A DNA stretch of 64,000 nucleotides from Pachypanchax playfairii (taxonomy: Eukaryota; Chordata; Actinopteri; Cyprinodontiformes; Aplocheilidae), in contig SSNP01000050.1 in NCBI GenBank assembly GCA_006937955.1, positions 1,848,433 to 1,912,432 of the forward strand, written 5' to 3'. The translations under genes and the position numbers were made by a program. Under the pieces are notes generated by a model. It made no database searches. It was not told where the DNA came from and saw nothing but the letters and a program-made list of their open reading frames with translations. Numbering within the stretch: position 1 is the first letter of the stretch; every line of letters begins with the position of its first letter. Shown piece by piece: positions 53,213 to 64,000 of this stretch.

Positions 53213-56200
53213 ATGGAAACTTTGAAAAGTTACTTTTTTATTTCCCAAGGAGAGTGATCAGTTAACAAATACAGCATATATAGCTTCAATAAATGAAAAA
53301 AAAACTGAACAAACATAGAAAAATAAACTATATTCATTTTCTGAAAAAGTACAGAAGTACAGAACAATTTTGTTATAATGGCACTTATTTTCTTTCCCTT
53401 TGATGCTATTTTTTTCCTTTTGATAGTGTAGCTGCACTCTATCTAATTTAGCTTTACTCACTCTATACACATGGTAGAAATAGAATCCAGTGTGGTGTAG
53501 CCTGCTGCAAGGAAGTTGCTCTTATACTGGCTCATTTTGATGGAGTCAAGCCAGTCACCAATAGAGATGAACAGCGGATAGTCCGGCATGTCCTCTGGAG
53601 AGTCGGCGAAACTATGATGACAAGCAGAACGTTAGCTGCTGGCGAATAAAAACCCCAGTCAATTTTGAAAACATCAGCTGTGAGTCAAAACGTCTTTCAC
53701 AATCTTTCCTGCTGATGCCATACGAAGACATCCAGTTTATACACATATAATTTATTGTTTTTGTGAGGTTACATAATGTTTATGTCAAGACTCTTGGTTT
53801 GTTTATGGAATAATGTAACATGTACACAAAAATCTTACCTTATAGCATCATTGACAAGAGTCAACATACTGCTGGGATTAATTATGAGTTTGTCAAGGAA
53901 GGCGAGCACATCGTTAAAGTGTGGGCGCTGGCTGGATTCTTTCTGCCAGCAGTGCAGCATCAGCTGGTGCAGGATCACCGGGCAGCCAATCGGCGCTGGG
54001 AGACGGTAGCCTTCTTCAATTGATAAAATAACCTGAGACAAAATAAAAATACAAAACTTAATAAGTACAGAGACACATTTTAAGAGTTATTCCTCCATTA
54101 AACACAAACAATATGCTTTTTATTATGTTAGAACTCTGTGACAAGAAACTCACATCTTGGTTGGACATTTCCCAGTAGGGCCTCTCACCATATGACATCA
54201 CTTCCCACATGACGATGCCGTAGCTCCACACATCACTAGCTGAGGAAAATTTTCCATAAGCTATCGCCTCTGGAGCGGTCCATCGTATTGGGATTTTTCC
54301 TCCCTGACACAAAGAAGTAGCATGAAGCTTGTTATGTTCATGTTTTTTTTGACACAAACATTGTGCTGCTACTAACACACTGACACTCACTGTGGCTGTG
54401 TAAGCGGCTTCAGAGTCGTCCTCGAGAACTCGCGACATGCCAAAATCAGACACTTTACACACCAAGTTCTCGTCTACTAAGATGTTCCGAGCCGCCAGGT
54501 CTCTGTGAACGTATCCCATATCTGACAGATAAGTCATGCCAACTGCGATCCCACGCATCATCCCGACCAGCTGGAGCACCGTGAACTGACCATCACGAGC
54601 CTGGAGTTGTTGTATAAAAGAGAGAAATGATTGGAAGATGTTATGAAGAAGTGGTTTTGGGACTGTGGGTGCACATCTGTAAACTTACCCGGAGGAAAGC
54701 ATCAAGTGCTCCGTTTTCCATGTACTCCACCACTATCATAACCGGCCTGCCTGGAGAAATGTATAAAAATAATAACTGGTTTTAATGAAAGGAAAAAGTG
54801 GCCATGGCGTGCAAATGCTAACTACGCCATGAAAACCAATGATTAAGGAGGACATTTTTGCCAATTTATGTAATAAAAAGTAAATAAAATGGAAAGTTAC
54901 TCTTGGTGACAACTCCTTCAAGCCTAATGATGTTCAAGTTGTTGAACTGTCCGATGATCGAGGCCTCACGCAAAAATTCACGTCTCTGGTGTTCCATATA
55001 ACCTCCTTTAAGAGTCTTTATTGCCACAGCAACGTCTTTCCTTCCAGGAATACGCAAGCGACCACTGCAGACTTCTCCAAATTCCCCTACAATATAACAT
55101 CAGGAATAAAAAAATAAATGTGTGAACATTAAGTCTCCAGAAAACATTCAATTCTTTAAATTGTTCCTCTGCTGACAAAATAAACCCAGTTTTCTTGCTT
55201 TTAGAAATACACTGAAAGCAGGTAACTGCATGTGGGCTCCACCAGATGGCGATATTGTCACAGGGACCCAAAAAGCAGCCAGCTCCTCCTGGCATTCAAA
55301 GGTTTTAAAAAAAAAACAGAATTTGTTCAACTTAATGAATCATAAAACATTGTTTATAGCTTGCGGTCCTGGCTTTGTTTCTCTAAACTACAAAACAGTC
55401 AAATTTATTTTAAATCAGCTGCTAATGGAGGCAATAAAAATCTAAAGTTAAAACTTTATTGAGCTCAGCAGCATTTCTTTTTATTATTTTTCTCAGCATA
55501 AAATGAGATCATGTCTGCATCAGAAGTGCCCAACAATTATCACGGGAACAATTTGACTCAGTCTTGAGTGAAATCAGTATAGAAAATCACACAAATTGAG
55601 ATAATAATAATAATAATAATAATTCTTTATTTCAGACTCAATAAAAAGGTCCATAGATAATGACATGTAGCTCTCACATCACTGTACATTAAATACATTT
55701 ACAGGATATTCTAATTATTGATAAGAATGATATTACCTGTACCGATTACCCTATCAATGCATATGTATGATGGATCTATCTCTTTGGCAAATTCCTCTAC
55801 TGCCTGAGTGGGGTCTTCATACGTGTCTGGATCTACGTAGGTCTTTATCCCGGAGAAAGGAACTGCAACATAAACAGCACACAGCAGCATATCAGCATCT
55901 ATCTGACAGTTTGTTGACAAATAACTTCTCCACACAGAAAAATTACTTTCATATTGTGATGCTATTCAAATATATTTATCCACATTTTTCCCACGACTCG
56001 GATCGGCCACAGAATAGATCTGGGTGTTACTTTTTATGTAGTTTTATGTATCAGTGACGTTTGTGCACCATCTGGTAGAAGTGACCCTTTCATTGAGAGA
56101 ATCGCAGGAAGTTCCAGAGTTGTTCAAATTGTTCAGAAACTGATTATTATTCTCTGTGAACTGCTTCATCAGCTGCTTTCAAGCAAACATCTCTATATTC

Positions 56201-59200
56201 TGTTGGTATAAATTTGTTAAATCAGAAGGAATTTACATGAAAATTGCTTCTTATGACCTCTTATGACCCCTGACTGTTACTAAAGTTTTGGGGCTGAAAC
56301 CAAATAATTGCCAAAAGTATCAGAAATTCTGAAAACCATTTGTTGAGACTGTGTCAAAGAGTTTTGATTACTCGTTTAAACACAATCAACAAAATGTGTG
56401 TTTTTAATTATCCTGCAAGTTGCTGTTTACTGTTTGTTAAGAGATGAAAAAGCTTGGAAAAAGAGAGGGAAAAAAAAAGAGGTGAGAAACCCCCCAAAGC
56501 GGAGTAAAAGATATCACAGGCAGCAGGAACTCGGCAGCCTCCTGTTTGTTTGAGGCTGGCGATTCTGTTACAGAGAGTGCAGACACAAATAATAACCCGA
56601 AGCAGCCCCCACAACACTTCCAGCAGATGAACCTGGGACTGAGTGTACTTTATAGCTGCGTCAGCTCTCATTGTAGAAAGTTTAAAAGTTTGTTTGGGAA
56701 AGGTTTGAGTTAGGAGTCTACATTCCACCTCGGTCTCCAGGGTGACTTGCTCAGGTCTACAGTAGAAGAAGTCTTTCTACTGGTTTGTTGAGCCTGCAGG
56801 TATTCTCTGCCTGGCTGAAACTTTCCAAACGCACAACAATGAGGGACAATGAAAGAAAGAGGAAAAAAAAGGCCACTGAAGGTCAGAGTCACAGTTATTA
56901 AGACAACTGTCATTTTATAAAGGTTCAGACAACAAACCTATGGGTTTCTGTTCAGTTTCCAGTCTACATTAGATCTAAAATGCCTCCAGTAAAAAACAAA
57001 AGGACCAAATAAATAAATAGATTCTGCATTCTGTATTGTCAAAACCTTTCATTCCAATATGTAGATTCTATATTATATTATATAGATTATTTTTCTCAAA
57101 ATGTAATATTTTTCAATAGAGCTAAACTATATTACATAGTTAAATATGCAAAGACAAAAAACATAATTTTAAAACTGGCTACAGATATTAGGTAAATATT
57201 TTTTAAAACTTTAGAAGACAAATTTAAGAAATGCTCAATTCTTTGTTGACAACAAATCCATTGATTTGTACTTTTTTAGTTTTTGTATTTATCGTGTTTT
57301 AAGGCCTTTTAAACACATTCTGGTTTCTGTGGACCTGAAACAGACAGCCAACATAGACACAGTCATTATGAAGATCCAGCAGAGGTTGGACTTCCTGTAG
57401 CAGCTGAATAAGTTTAACCTGCCACAGGAGCTGCTGGTGAACCTCTACAGAGCCTTTATTCAGTTCATCACAGTCTCTACTGACTTTAGAGAACTATAAA
57501 GACCACAGAGAGCATCACTGATGTTAATCTGCCCTCCATCCAGGACCTGGACTCCTCCTGAGTCAGGAAAAGGTCAGGCAGCATTAGTAGGGACCTTCTC
57601 ACCCAGGATGTCACCTCTTCTCTCCCCTCCATACAGTGTTACAGATCACTAAACCACAAGATACCAAAACTGTTTTTACCCCAGAATGTCCTCCTGCTGG
57701 GCAAACATGTTTAATATCTCTAATGAGGAAATAACCTATTCTACAATAAAAAAAATATATATACATGCAATCTACCTGTACCTAATGTCACCAATAAGAC
57801 TTTTATGGTGTTTCCTCATGTGTGAACTATGTCTAACACTGTCTCTTTATCTTTATATATGTCTGTCTGTAAGTACAAGTGGAAAGTAAACCGGAATCAA
57901 ATCCCGTGTATGTGCAACATACTGGGCCAAATAAACCTGATTCCGATTCTGAAATTAAAATCACTAAACTTACCCAAAAGATGGGTAAAAAAGAGAATTA
58001 TACATTTTAGAGTAGAAAGTAAATAACAATATGAATAAATGAATGTTAATCTATAAATGGATTTATTTAAATTGATCGCTCTAATTTCAAATATTCTAAC
58101 ATATATTAGAAGATGTGTTGACCTTATAAATAAAACTTTTTCTACTCTATTTAAAACGGGAATAAACTTAAATGCAATCAGAACTGGCAGGGCTGTGTCT
58201 TTGGCAGTGTGTTTTAATAATCTGTTAACAGTCTTCTTTGTTTTCCTTGAATCGATTATAAATCCAAAAATCAGGCCTGAGCTTGGTAGAACAGCGTCCC
58301 AGGAGCCTCACTCGGGCCCCTGCAGGTCTCAGATTGGAAATACAAGATACAAGCTGTCATAGTAAAACACAAAGCATCATACTGTTCTCCAAGAAAACAC
58401 AGCTTCCCTATGGGGGAATCAATAACTCACTGTTTTCTGTAATTAGTCCCATAATATGGTGAGCACTGTAATTCGGAACTGAAGGACCATGTTTCATAAA
58501 AATCCAATAATGAGAGGACAGTTAGCGGTGGCTTTTATTTATTTATTTTTTTAAAGACAGAAATACTTTAAAGCTGATCTGTGTCACAAAGTCCAAACAA
58601 GCGAGAACATGCTTGTTATAGATTTTAAACCCTTAAATCTAATCAATACCGAGCACAATGAACAGACATATTACCAGATATTTAGAAAAAGTATGAAAAT
58701 GCAACTTTTTTGTACTTTTTTACCTCCTAATTTTGTTAACACAAGAATAACTTTGGATCACTGCTGACAAAAATACATAAATTATATTTTTGTCAATTTG
58801 TATTGTTTTTTATTGTGAAAACGTTAAAGTTTACATGTTTCTAAGGAAAAGTCTTGCTGTACAGATAAATAATGCACAATTCCCTTCTTTCTGTCATCAG
58901 ATAGCATTTCCAGTTCCACTTTATAATAAGCTGAATCTCAGCTGCTTCGGTTACCTGTGCAAACATACGAAGCCATAAACCTAAAGTTTAGGTTTAACTT
59001 CAATTTTTAAGATTTATTTTCTCACAATATATCAGCTGCAGTTATTTCTCCTGTTATCCACTTTGTCTTCAGATTGAATCTAAGTCATGATTTCATCCAA
59101 TGAGCTTCTTGTCAGCTTTTTCTGAGCTAATAAGCACATTCACTCCCATCAGGCTTTTGGAGAACTTCATATTGATATACGTGTTTCAGACTGTCCCCTC

Positions 59201-61655
59201 TTCTTTTCATCTGAGCTCATTAAGGCATCTCACATGAAGGATTTCAACAAAATCAAACCCTCCAGGATCCCATCATGTTGCTTTTTATTGTTAAAATGAT
59301 GTGGATGTTGTAGCTGTTGCTAGAGTGAAAACAAAACATACACCAAGTGCAGCTCTGTGTGTCAATATTAAACCAGTGGGAGCAACAACACCATCATCTC
59401 AGTCTGCTTCTGTGATATCAGTTACAGTTTCAGTGTAAAGCGCAAACTGAAAACTTTCTATACAGTACCATGGCCACTGTGGAAGCGAGTCCTCTTCTCC
59501 TCTGACTTCATCCTGGCTTTAATGTAGCCCTGACATCTGTAAAGACCAATCCAATTACTAAGAGTGTAAAAAAATGTTTTCTAAAATCACAGGAAGTTTC
59601 ATGTTGTGTGTTATTTTTCTGACATCAACAGAAAACATTCAACAGATTTATTAGGGGGTATTTATTTTGTCACCAGAAATGTCCTTGAATGACTGCATTT
59701 ATTTAATTTTAACTGACTTCCTTCAGAACAAACAGATGCAGATAGTTTCCTTTTGATTTACTTGTCACTATGGAGTTCTTTTTGCATTTCAATATACATA
59801 CTGGGACATGTGTAAGTATCAGGTAGGAAGGTGTAATTTGTATCTTCTACTTAAAACTACATAAAGGAAAATTATTCATTTTAAAATGTCCTAACGTTAA
59901 TTATATAATTGTGTATTTAAATACCTTTTAAATTTATCATTCTTAATCCACATAATTGCTCGATATACTCAAATCAGATTTATTTGGATCTAAACATCAA
60001 GATAAAATTTTAACATACTATGACTCTTTTCTAATGTTGGAGGGAGTTAAGACAGGATAAAAAACTATCTACATCTATTCCATCAGTTGCTTTTTAGTGT
60101 GTTATAATTAGCAACAATAACAAAATTTCAAATTGTAATCATTTATTTGTCGCGAACACAGAACAATACAACATTTTGATGGTCATTCCTTTATAAAAAC
60201 AACTTCTTTCTTAGTACCAGGTTATAGATTTGTGCTATTGTTTCAGGATGATAGTCAGATCTGTCCTTTAGTTTTGTTGATTTTCTATTAAGTGAAAGAA
60301 TGATCCAGTATATTATTTGAAATATTTTAACAATATTTTTTTTTAATTCTGAGACCATAAATAATTATTAGAGTTAGATATAAATCAAGACAAACTGTCT
60401 AGATTTTATGGTCATTTGTCATTGTTTTTAAAAATGTGTCTAAATGGTGAAACCCTGTTAACGGAGGCAGAGTGAAGACAACAGCCCAGGCAAACTTTTG
60501 GAGGTTAATGGAATGGAGCAAACTGCTGGTACATGCATTACATGCTGGGTAATTAGGCAGAAAATTGGTTCAGCCATTTGGAAAATAAGACTGTCTGCTT
60601 GGTGGCAAAAAAAAAAGAGTCCATTAACAGATTTCAGGTTGTTGAGTTACTCCATAGATTATGAGAAAGAAAAGTGCTTGTGTGCATTTGCGTATGGTTT
60701 AATGTTGATAATCTTGTGCAAAAGAAAAGAGTCTCACCGTCCAGTGATGAGCAGGAAGAGAGTAAGGATGACCAAAAGAGAGAATCCACCAACAGATGCC
60801 GTGACAACCACCAGAACTTGACCCTGATCTGCAACATCAGGATCTGAGGAAGGTTTATGTGAAAAATGAGAAAAACACAGAACTGAAAACATTCTGAGTT
60901 TCACTCGTAGTAAAGAGATTAAATATCTTGTTCTACAGCTTATAAAAGCAAATTTCATACTTTTAAGAAAAAAAATCAACCTCTTTGGATGTGAAAGTAT
61001 TCCCCCATTACTTACTCAAAAACATCTCAAAGCATGTTAATAACAGAGTAATAACAGGGTTAAATATGTGGTTTTCCAACCTAAAATCAAGCCAATATCA
61101 ACATGCTCAGTCGTACCCTCAGCTGCTGTTGTAAACTCAAAGTTTGGGCTGTAAGCCGTGTAGCCAGCTGGAGTTCGAGCACGCACGTGGAAGACATAAC
61201 CAGTGGAAGGTCTGAGGCCTGTTACTACAACACTGGGGGTTTTGGTGTGTGTTGATGAGTAACTCAGCTGCTCTTGCTCCTATAAGTGAATAAACAGATT
61301 GACAGAAATGATGAATCAGATTTTGTTTCTGCACCAATCAACTTGAAACTGTCATCTGTCTCTAACAGCAGATACTGATCAGATAAAATATAGCAAAACA
61401 ATATTTATATTTAAGTGTCTGATTTCTAAGAAAAACAGATTATTCTGTAAGCAGTGATTGTTTCATTGCACATTTGAATTTTTTTTTTTCTTTTCATGCA
61501 TTGATATTTATTTTGTAATAAGTGATTTACCTTCTCATAGTATTTGACTTCATATTCCACGACATCTGAAGGTGTCTGTTCCACTTCTGACCAGGAGAGG
61601 GCAATGCTGTTGTAGGTGCCCCAGTCCTTCTTTACTATCCCCCAAAAAGCAGGAC
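52650..61655 (-). CDS. epha6: Ephrin type-A receptor 6 (3' part, 12 exons)
   Basis: This receptor tyrosine kinase for GPI-anchored ephrin-As acts in axon guidance (family knowledge). Exons on the minus strand: 61531-61655, 61117-61279, 60738-60843, 59469-59536, 55737-55862, 54901-55086, 54689-54750, 54391-54600, 54154-54303, 53839-54032, 53462-53611, 52650-52764. Phases join into 551 codons plus stop. Order: second fibronectin III domain (NSIALSWSEV, VFHVRARTPAGYTAYSP); TM segment (VLVVVTASVGGFSLLVILTL); juxtamembrane tyrosines TYVDPDTYEDP; kinase with GTGEFGEV, VAIKTLKGG, HRDLAARN, DFGMSRVL and WTAPEAIAY; SAM (YPLFISIGDWLDSIKMSQYK); C-terminal GFQV. Kinase and SAM are closest to EPHA6 from memory, and adjacency to arl6 repeats the human EPHA6-ARL6 order. 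Ligand-binding exons are outside the window. Confidence 0.93.
53135..53212. repeat. (TTTC)n microsatellite in epha6 intron
   Basis: A pure TTTC run of about 19 units lies between the two last epha6 exons. On the epha6-sense strand it is GAAA. Confidence 0.95.
53839..55862 (-). other. epha6: epha6 kinase-domain exons
   Basis: Six exons span the kinase: Gly-rich loop split across 55737-55862 and 54901-55086, catalytic lysine in VAIK, HRD and DFG in 54391-54600, APE and the F-helix in 54154-54303, and the last helices in 53839-54032. All catalytic residues are intact. One oddity is GQFNNLNIIRL, where Eph kinases normally have DHPNI. Confidence 0.9.
55239..55252 (+). promoter_or_regulatory. CTCF-like motif in epha6 intron
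   Basis: CCACCAGATGGCGA matches 13 of 14 core CTCF positions. A weaker opposite-strand partner (CTACCAGATGGTGC on the minus strand, 12 of 14) lies at 56065-56078, giving a convergent pair 0.8 kb apart around the juxtamembrane exon. Confidence 0.35.
55863..59468 (-). other. epha6: epha6 intron with a LINE remnant
   Basis: A 3.6-kb intron between the small juxtamembrane exon and the YVDPDTYED exon. Apart from the LINE remnant at 57305-57957 it holds AT-rich sequence with no recognised gene. Confidence 0.6.
57305..57957 (+). mobile_element. 3' fragment of a non-LTR retrotransposon (LINE)
   Basis: The plus-strand translation with interruptions gives DTVIMKIQQRLDFL, a stop, then QLNKFNLPQELLVNLYRAFI, the end of the reverse-transcriptase region of CR1/Rex-like fish LINEs. 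An untranslated tail follows, ending GGGCCAAATAAACCTGATTC and CGATTCTGA, a short repeated 3' terminus typical of this group. It is 5' truncated, with stops and frameshifts, and antisense to epha6. Confidence 0.7.
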
Positions 61656-64000
61656 CTAAAGTGCCTCCAAAGAAGAAAGAGAGTCCAGACAAATGCAATA
61701 AGAATCTTGTAAGAAGAACATTCTGAACAGTAAATGTTGCATCTCTTTGCAGTTGATGGACACTTCTTGTGCGTTTGTATAAATTTCCACTTTGGCAAAT
61801 TTACCACAAAAATCCCATAAATTGTTTTGGATCTGATTCATCATGTAAAAACATCCAAAACTGAAGTATAAAAACTCAAATCTCTACAAAAATTGCAAAT
61901 TCCCTGTAAGACAGAATCACACGTTTGACTTGTGAAAAAGAACAGAGGACTGAGAAAACAAAAGAGCCTAAAAGTGACATCAATCAGAACACAAGTGCAG
62001 GTATTGATTCAAACATTTCAAGGTTTTTAAAAAAAAAAACAACTCTGTGAAAAAGGCCAGATGCTACATGTTACTCAACTTTCGACAGACAATCTCATGT
62101 TAGACAGTTTTGAGTAATGGCTGCAGTTTAAAGTAGAAATGCTGAGGCCAAGAAACAGTGACTTTACCCCTCAACTCTAAAATAATACGCAGCTACTTCT
62201 GGGAATTTGTAAAGCAAACCACCAGATTTACAGTAGCTGTATAGAATATTCAACATTATCTCTGACTCTGGCTGAAGGGTTTACAAAGAGCATCCATAGA
62301 TTTTACAAAATCACCTTCCAGAAATTCAAATATTTACAATCAATTATTCATGAAAGAGCTGCTTGAACAGAATATGAGTTAGCAAAAGCTCTGCTGTTGA
62401 GCTTACTGTTCAGGGATCATCACTGGAATACAGATGTAGGACCAGACGTGTTTATAATATGTCCTCATGCTTAAAGAAGCAGATAACCTGCAGCATACAG
62501 AAGGCCACAGACTGGACGAAGCTCTAAAAGACTGTGATGTGTCATTACATTTAGAAGTCAGATGCTCCGGGGTGCAGATCCAACTCTCACATTTTGTCAA
62601 AAAGCAAAGATTTTCTCAGCCCAGACAGAGCACTTCACAGTTCAACGGTTCAAACACTTGTATTAAAAGAAGAAAAAAAAGAAAAGGAGGAGGAGGAGGA
62701 GGCAACTGGAGCACACAAAAAGCAAGAATTACAGGCTTACAAGTTTGAACATTTAGATATTTGAAACAAACCTGCATGAGCTGAAAACTTGGGTCATTAA
62801 GAGAATTTTGGGAACTCAAGTATGTAAATATAGATCAATCACTATGTTCTAAAACCAAAACGAAGAAAATAAAAATAAAAAAGTAAAAAAAAAGTTTGAT
62901 CCTACATTTAAAATGATGTATGGCATCATTCATATGATTTAAGCAAAATGTTTTGCAACAAAACTGTTCTGCTCTTAACTGTTTCGATCATTAAATAGCA
63001 AATGAAATGATGGTATCAGATCAACCTTTAAAAACTGTATGTCACAAGTATGAAGTTTAGAACCATTTCTCATTAATAAGCAAACTATTTGTCATAAAAG
63101 ATGTGTATTGTCATTTTTTAAACTGAAACATAAAGCAAAAACTGATGAGAAAGTGTTTGTAATATTAGAAAACCTTGATTCATTTATCAGATCAAATGAA
63201 CTTAGTGGGATAAATGTGTGTAACATGGACTCTGTGTCTTGCTTAAGATACCACAGAACAGGAAGCAGGAAGGGGGGGGTGACTCAGTCAATTGTTTTAA
63301 ATTTTTTATTTTTTTTCTTTCTGATTTTTTAAAGAATTTGAGGAAAAAGGAACATAATTGAATATAGAATTTCAGGCTTTACGTTTTTAAAGATGATATG
63401 ATAAGGACCCAAACTGTAGACTGATGAGGGAACTTCAAAAAAAAAGATCAACTAAACGTCAATGATAAACCAAAAGGCAAAACTGAAGCTAAAAGTAAGT
63501 AAAACTTAAGGAAGTACGCAGGGGCATAAAACCCAGCAGGTAACGATGCCAAACAGTAGGACCTTCAAATGAATGACTGAAAACAAGAGCAATATATACC
63601 GAGGAGACGTGATGAGAGTGAGTGCAGCTGGGAACTAATCAACACAATAATATTCTGGTGTGGAGGCTGAGGAGGAAACTGGGATAAATATGAACAGAAT
63701 GACACACGGAGGAAAAACCAAAACCTCCTGATCACAAAAACCTACCCACTAGGAAGTGATCAAAATAAAAAGCTGAACTTGAGAAACATTTGAAACCAGA
63801 AGAAGTGATCAACCTGAAAACAAAAGCGAGACCGAGAATCAAAAAAGAGCCACAAACCCCCAAAACCCTGAACTCAAGAAACAAAATAATGACCAAAAAA
63901 ATTAACAGAAAGGAAAGCAAAGGAAATGTCAAACCAAGAAAAATAAATGGCAACAAAGTGTATAAAGTAAAACCTCTAAATGAATTAGGATGTCATCTGT
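61656..64000 (-). other. epha6: epha6 intron running out of the window
   Basis: No further epha6 exon is seen. A (GGA)n-rich run lies at 62685-62702. From about 63480 to 63960 the sequence is A-rich with phrases such as GGGAACTAATCAACACAATA and GACACACGGAGGAAAAACC. These resemble an antisense fish retroelement end, but this is not firm. Confidence 0.45.

Noticed and set aside
53018..53248. Frame of Lys-Glu-Arg repeats
   Set aside because: It arises from the (TTTC)n microsatellite read on the minus strand.

Overview
The window is nuclear DNA of a teleost fish. The protein-coding genes have vertebrate exon-intron structure with GT-AG introns. Their best matches are vertebrate-specific families: an Eph receptor, KCTD12, the SLC5A7 choline transporter, LMO7 and ARL6. 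Introns are short, and the interspersed repeats look like fish families: a tRNA-headed SINE, a hAT MITE, a Tc1-like remnant and a LINE 3' tail. Species cannot be fixed from the sequence.

Layout. (1) 1-12.2 kb, plus strand: the 3' part of lmo7, as 22 coding exons that stay in one open frame from 590 to the stop at 12120. They encode the Trp-rich/charged central block, the PDZ domain and the terminal LIM domain; the calponin-homology part lies before the window. (2) 12.2-22.7 kb: a gene-free stretch with old repeats. (3) 23.3-24.1 kb, minus strand: intronless kctd12, with a 38-bp minisatellite in its 3' flank. (4) 24.2-34.5 kb: a second gene-free stretch with SINEs, simple repeats, a 10-N gap and a hAT MITE. 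(5) 34.6-38.9 kb, minus strand: the complete slc5a7 CDS (8 coding exons, 597 aa) with a likely non-coding first exon near 39.7-39.8 kb. (6) 39.6-46.7 kb: two copies of one ~3.54-kb segment separated by a 10-N gap, with no difference found. This is almost certainly an unmerged contig overlap. It duplicates the slc5a7 promoter and the last coding exon of arl6. (7) 46.2-50.9 kb, minus strand: the complete arl6 CDS (7 coding exons, 185 aa) plus a non-coding exon, with two X-box-like motifs in the promoter. (8) 52.6 kb to the window end, minus strand: the 3' part of epha6 (12 coding exons, 551 codons), from the second fibronectin domain through the membrane segment, kinase and SAM to the stop. The ligand-binding exons lie beyond 64 kb.

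The genes are not a functional operon. lmo7-kctd12 and epha6-arl6 are neighbour pairs also known in human (13q22 and 3q11), while human SLC5A7 is on 2q12, so the window joins blocks that are on three human chromosomes. Most of the functional interest is regulatory: a near-canonical RE1/NRSE upstream of slc5a7, X-boxes at the ciliary gene arl6, a (TG)n tract acting as the 3' splice-site tract of the first lmo7 PDZ exon, and CTCF-like motifs. No wholly new gene system was found.
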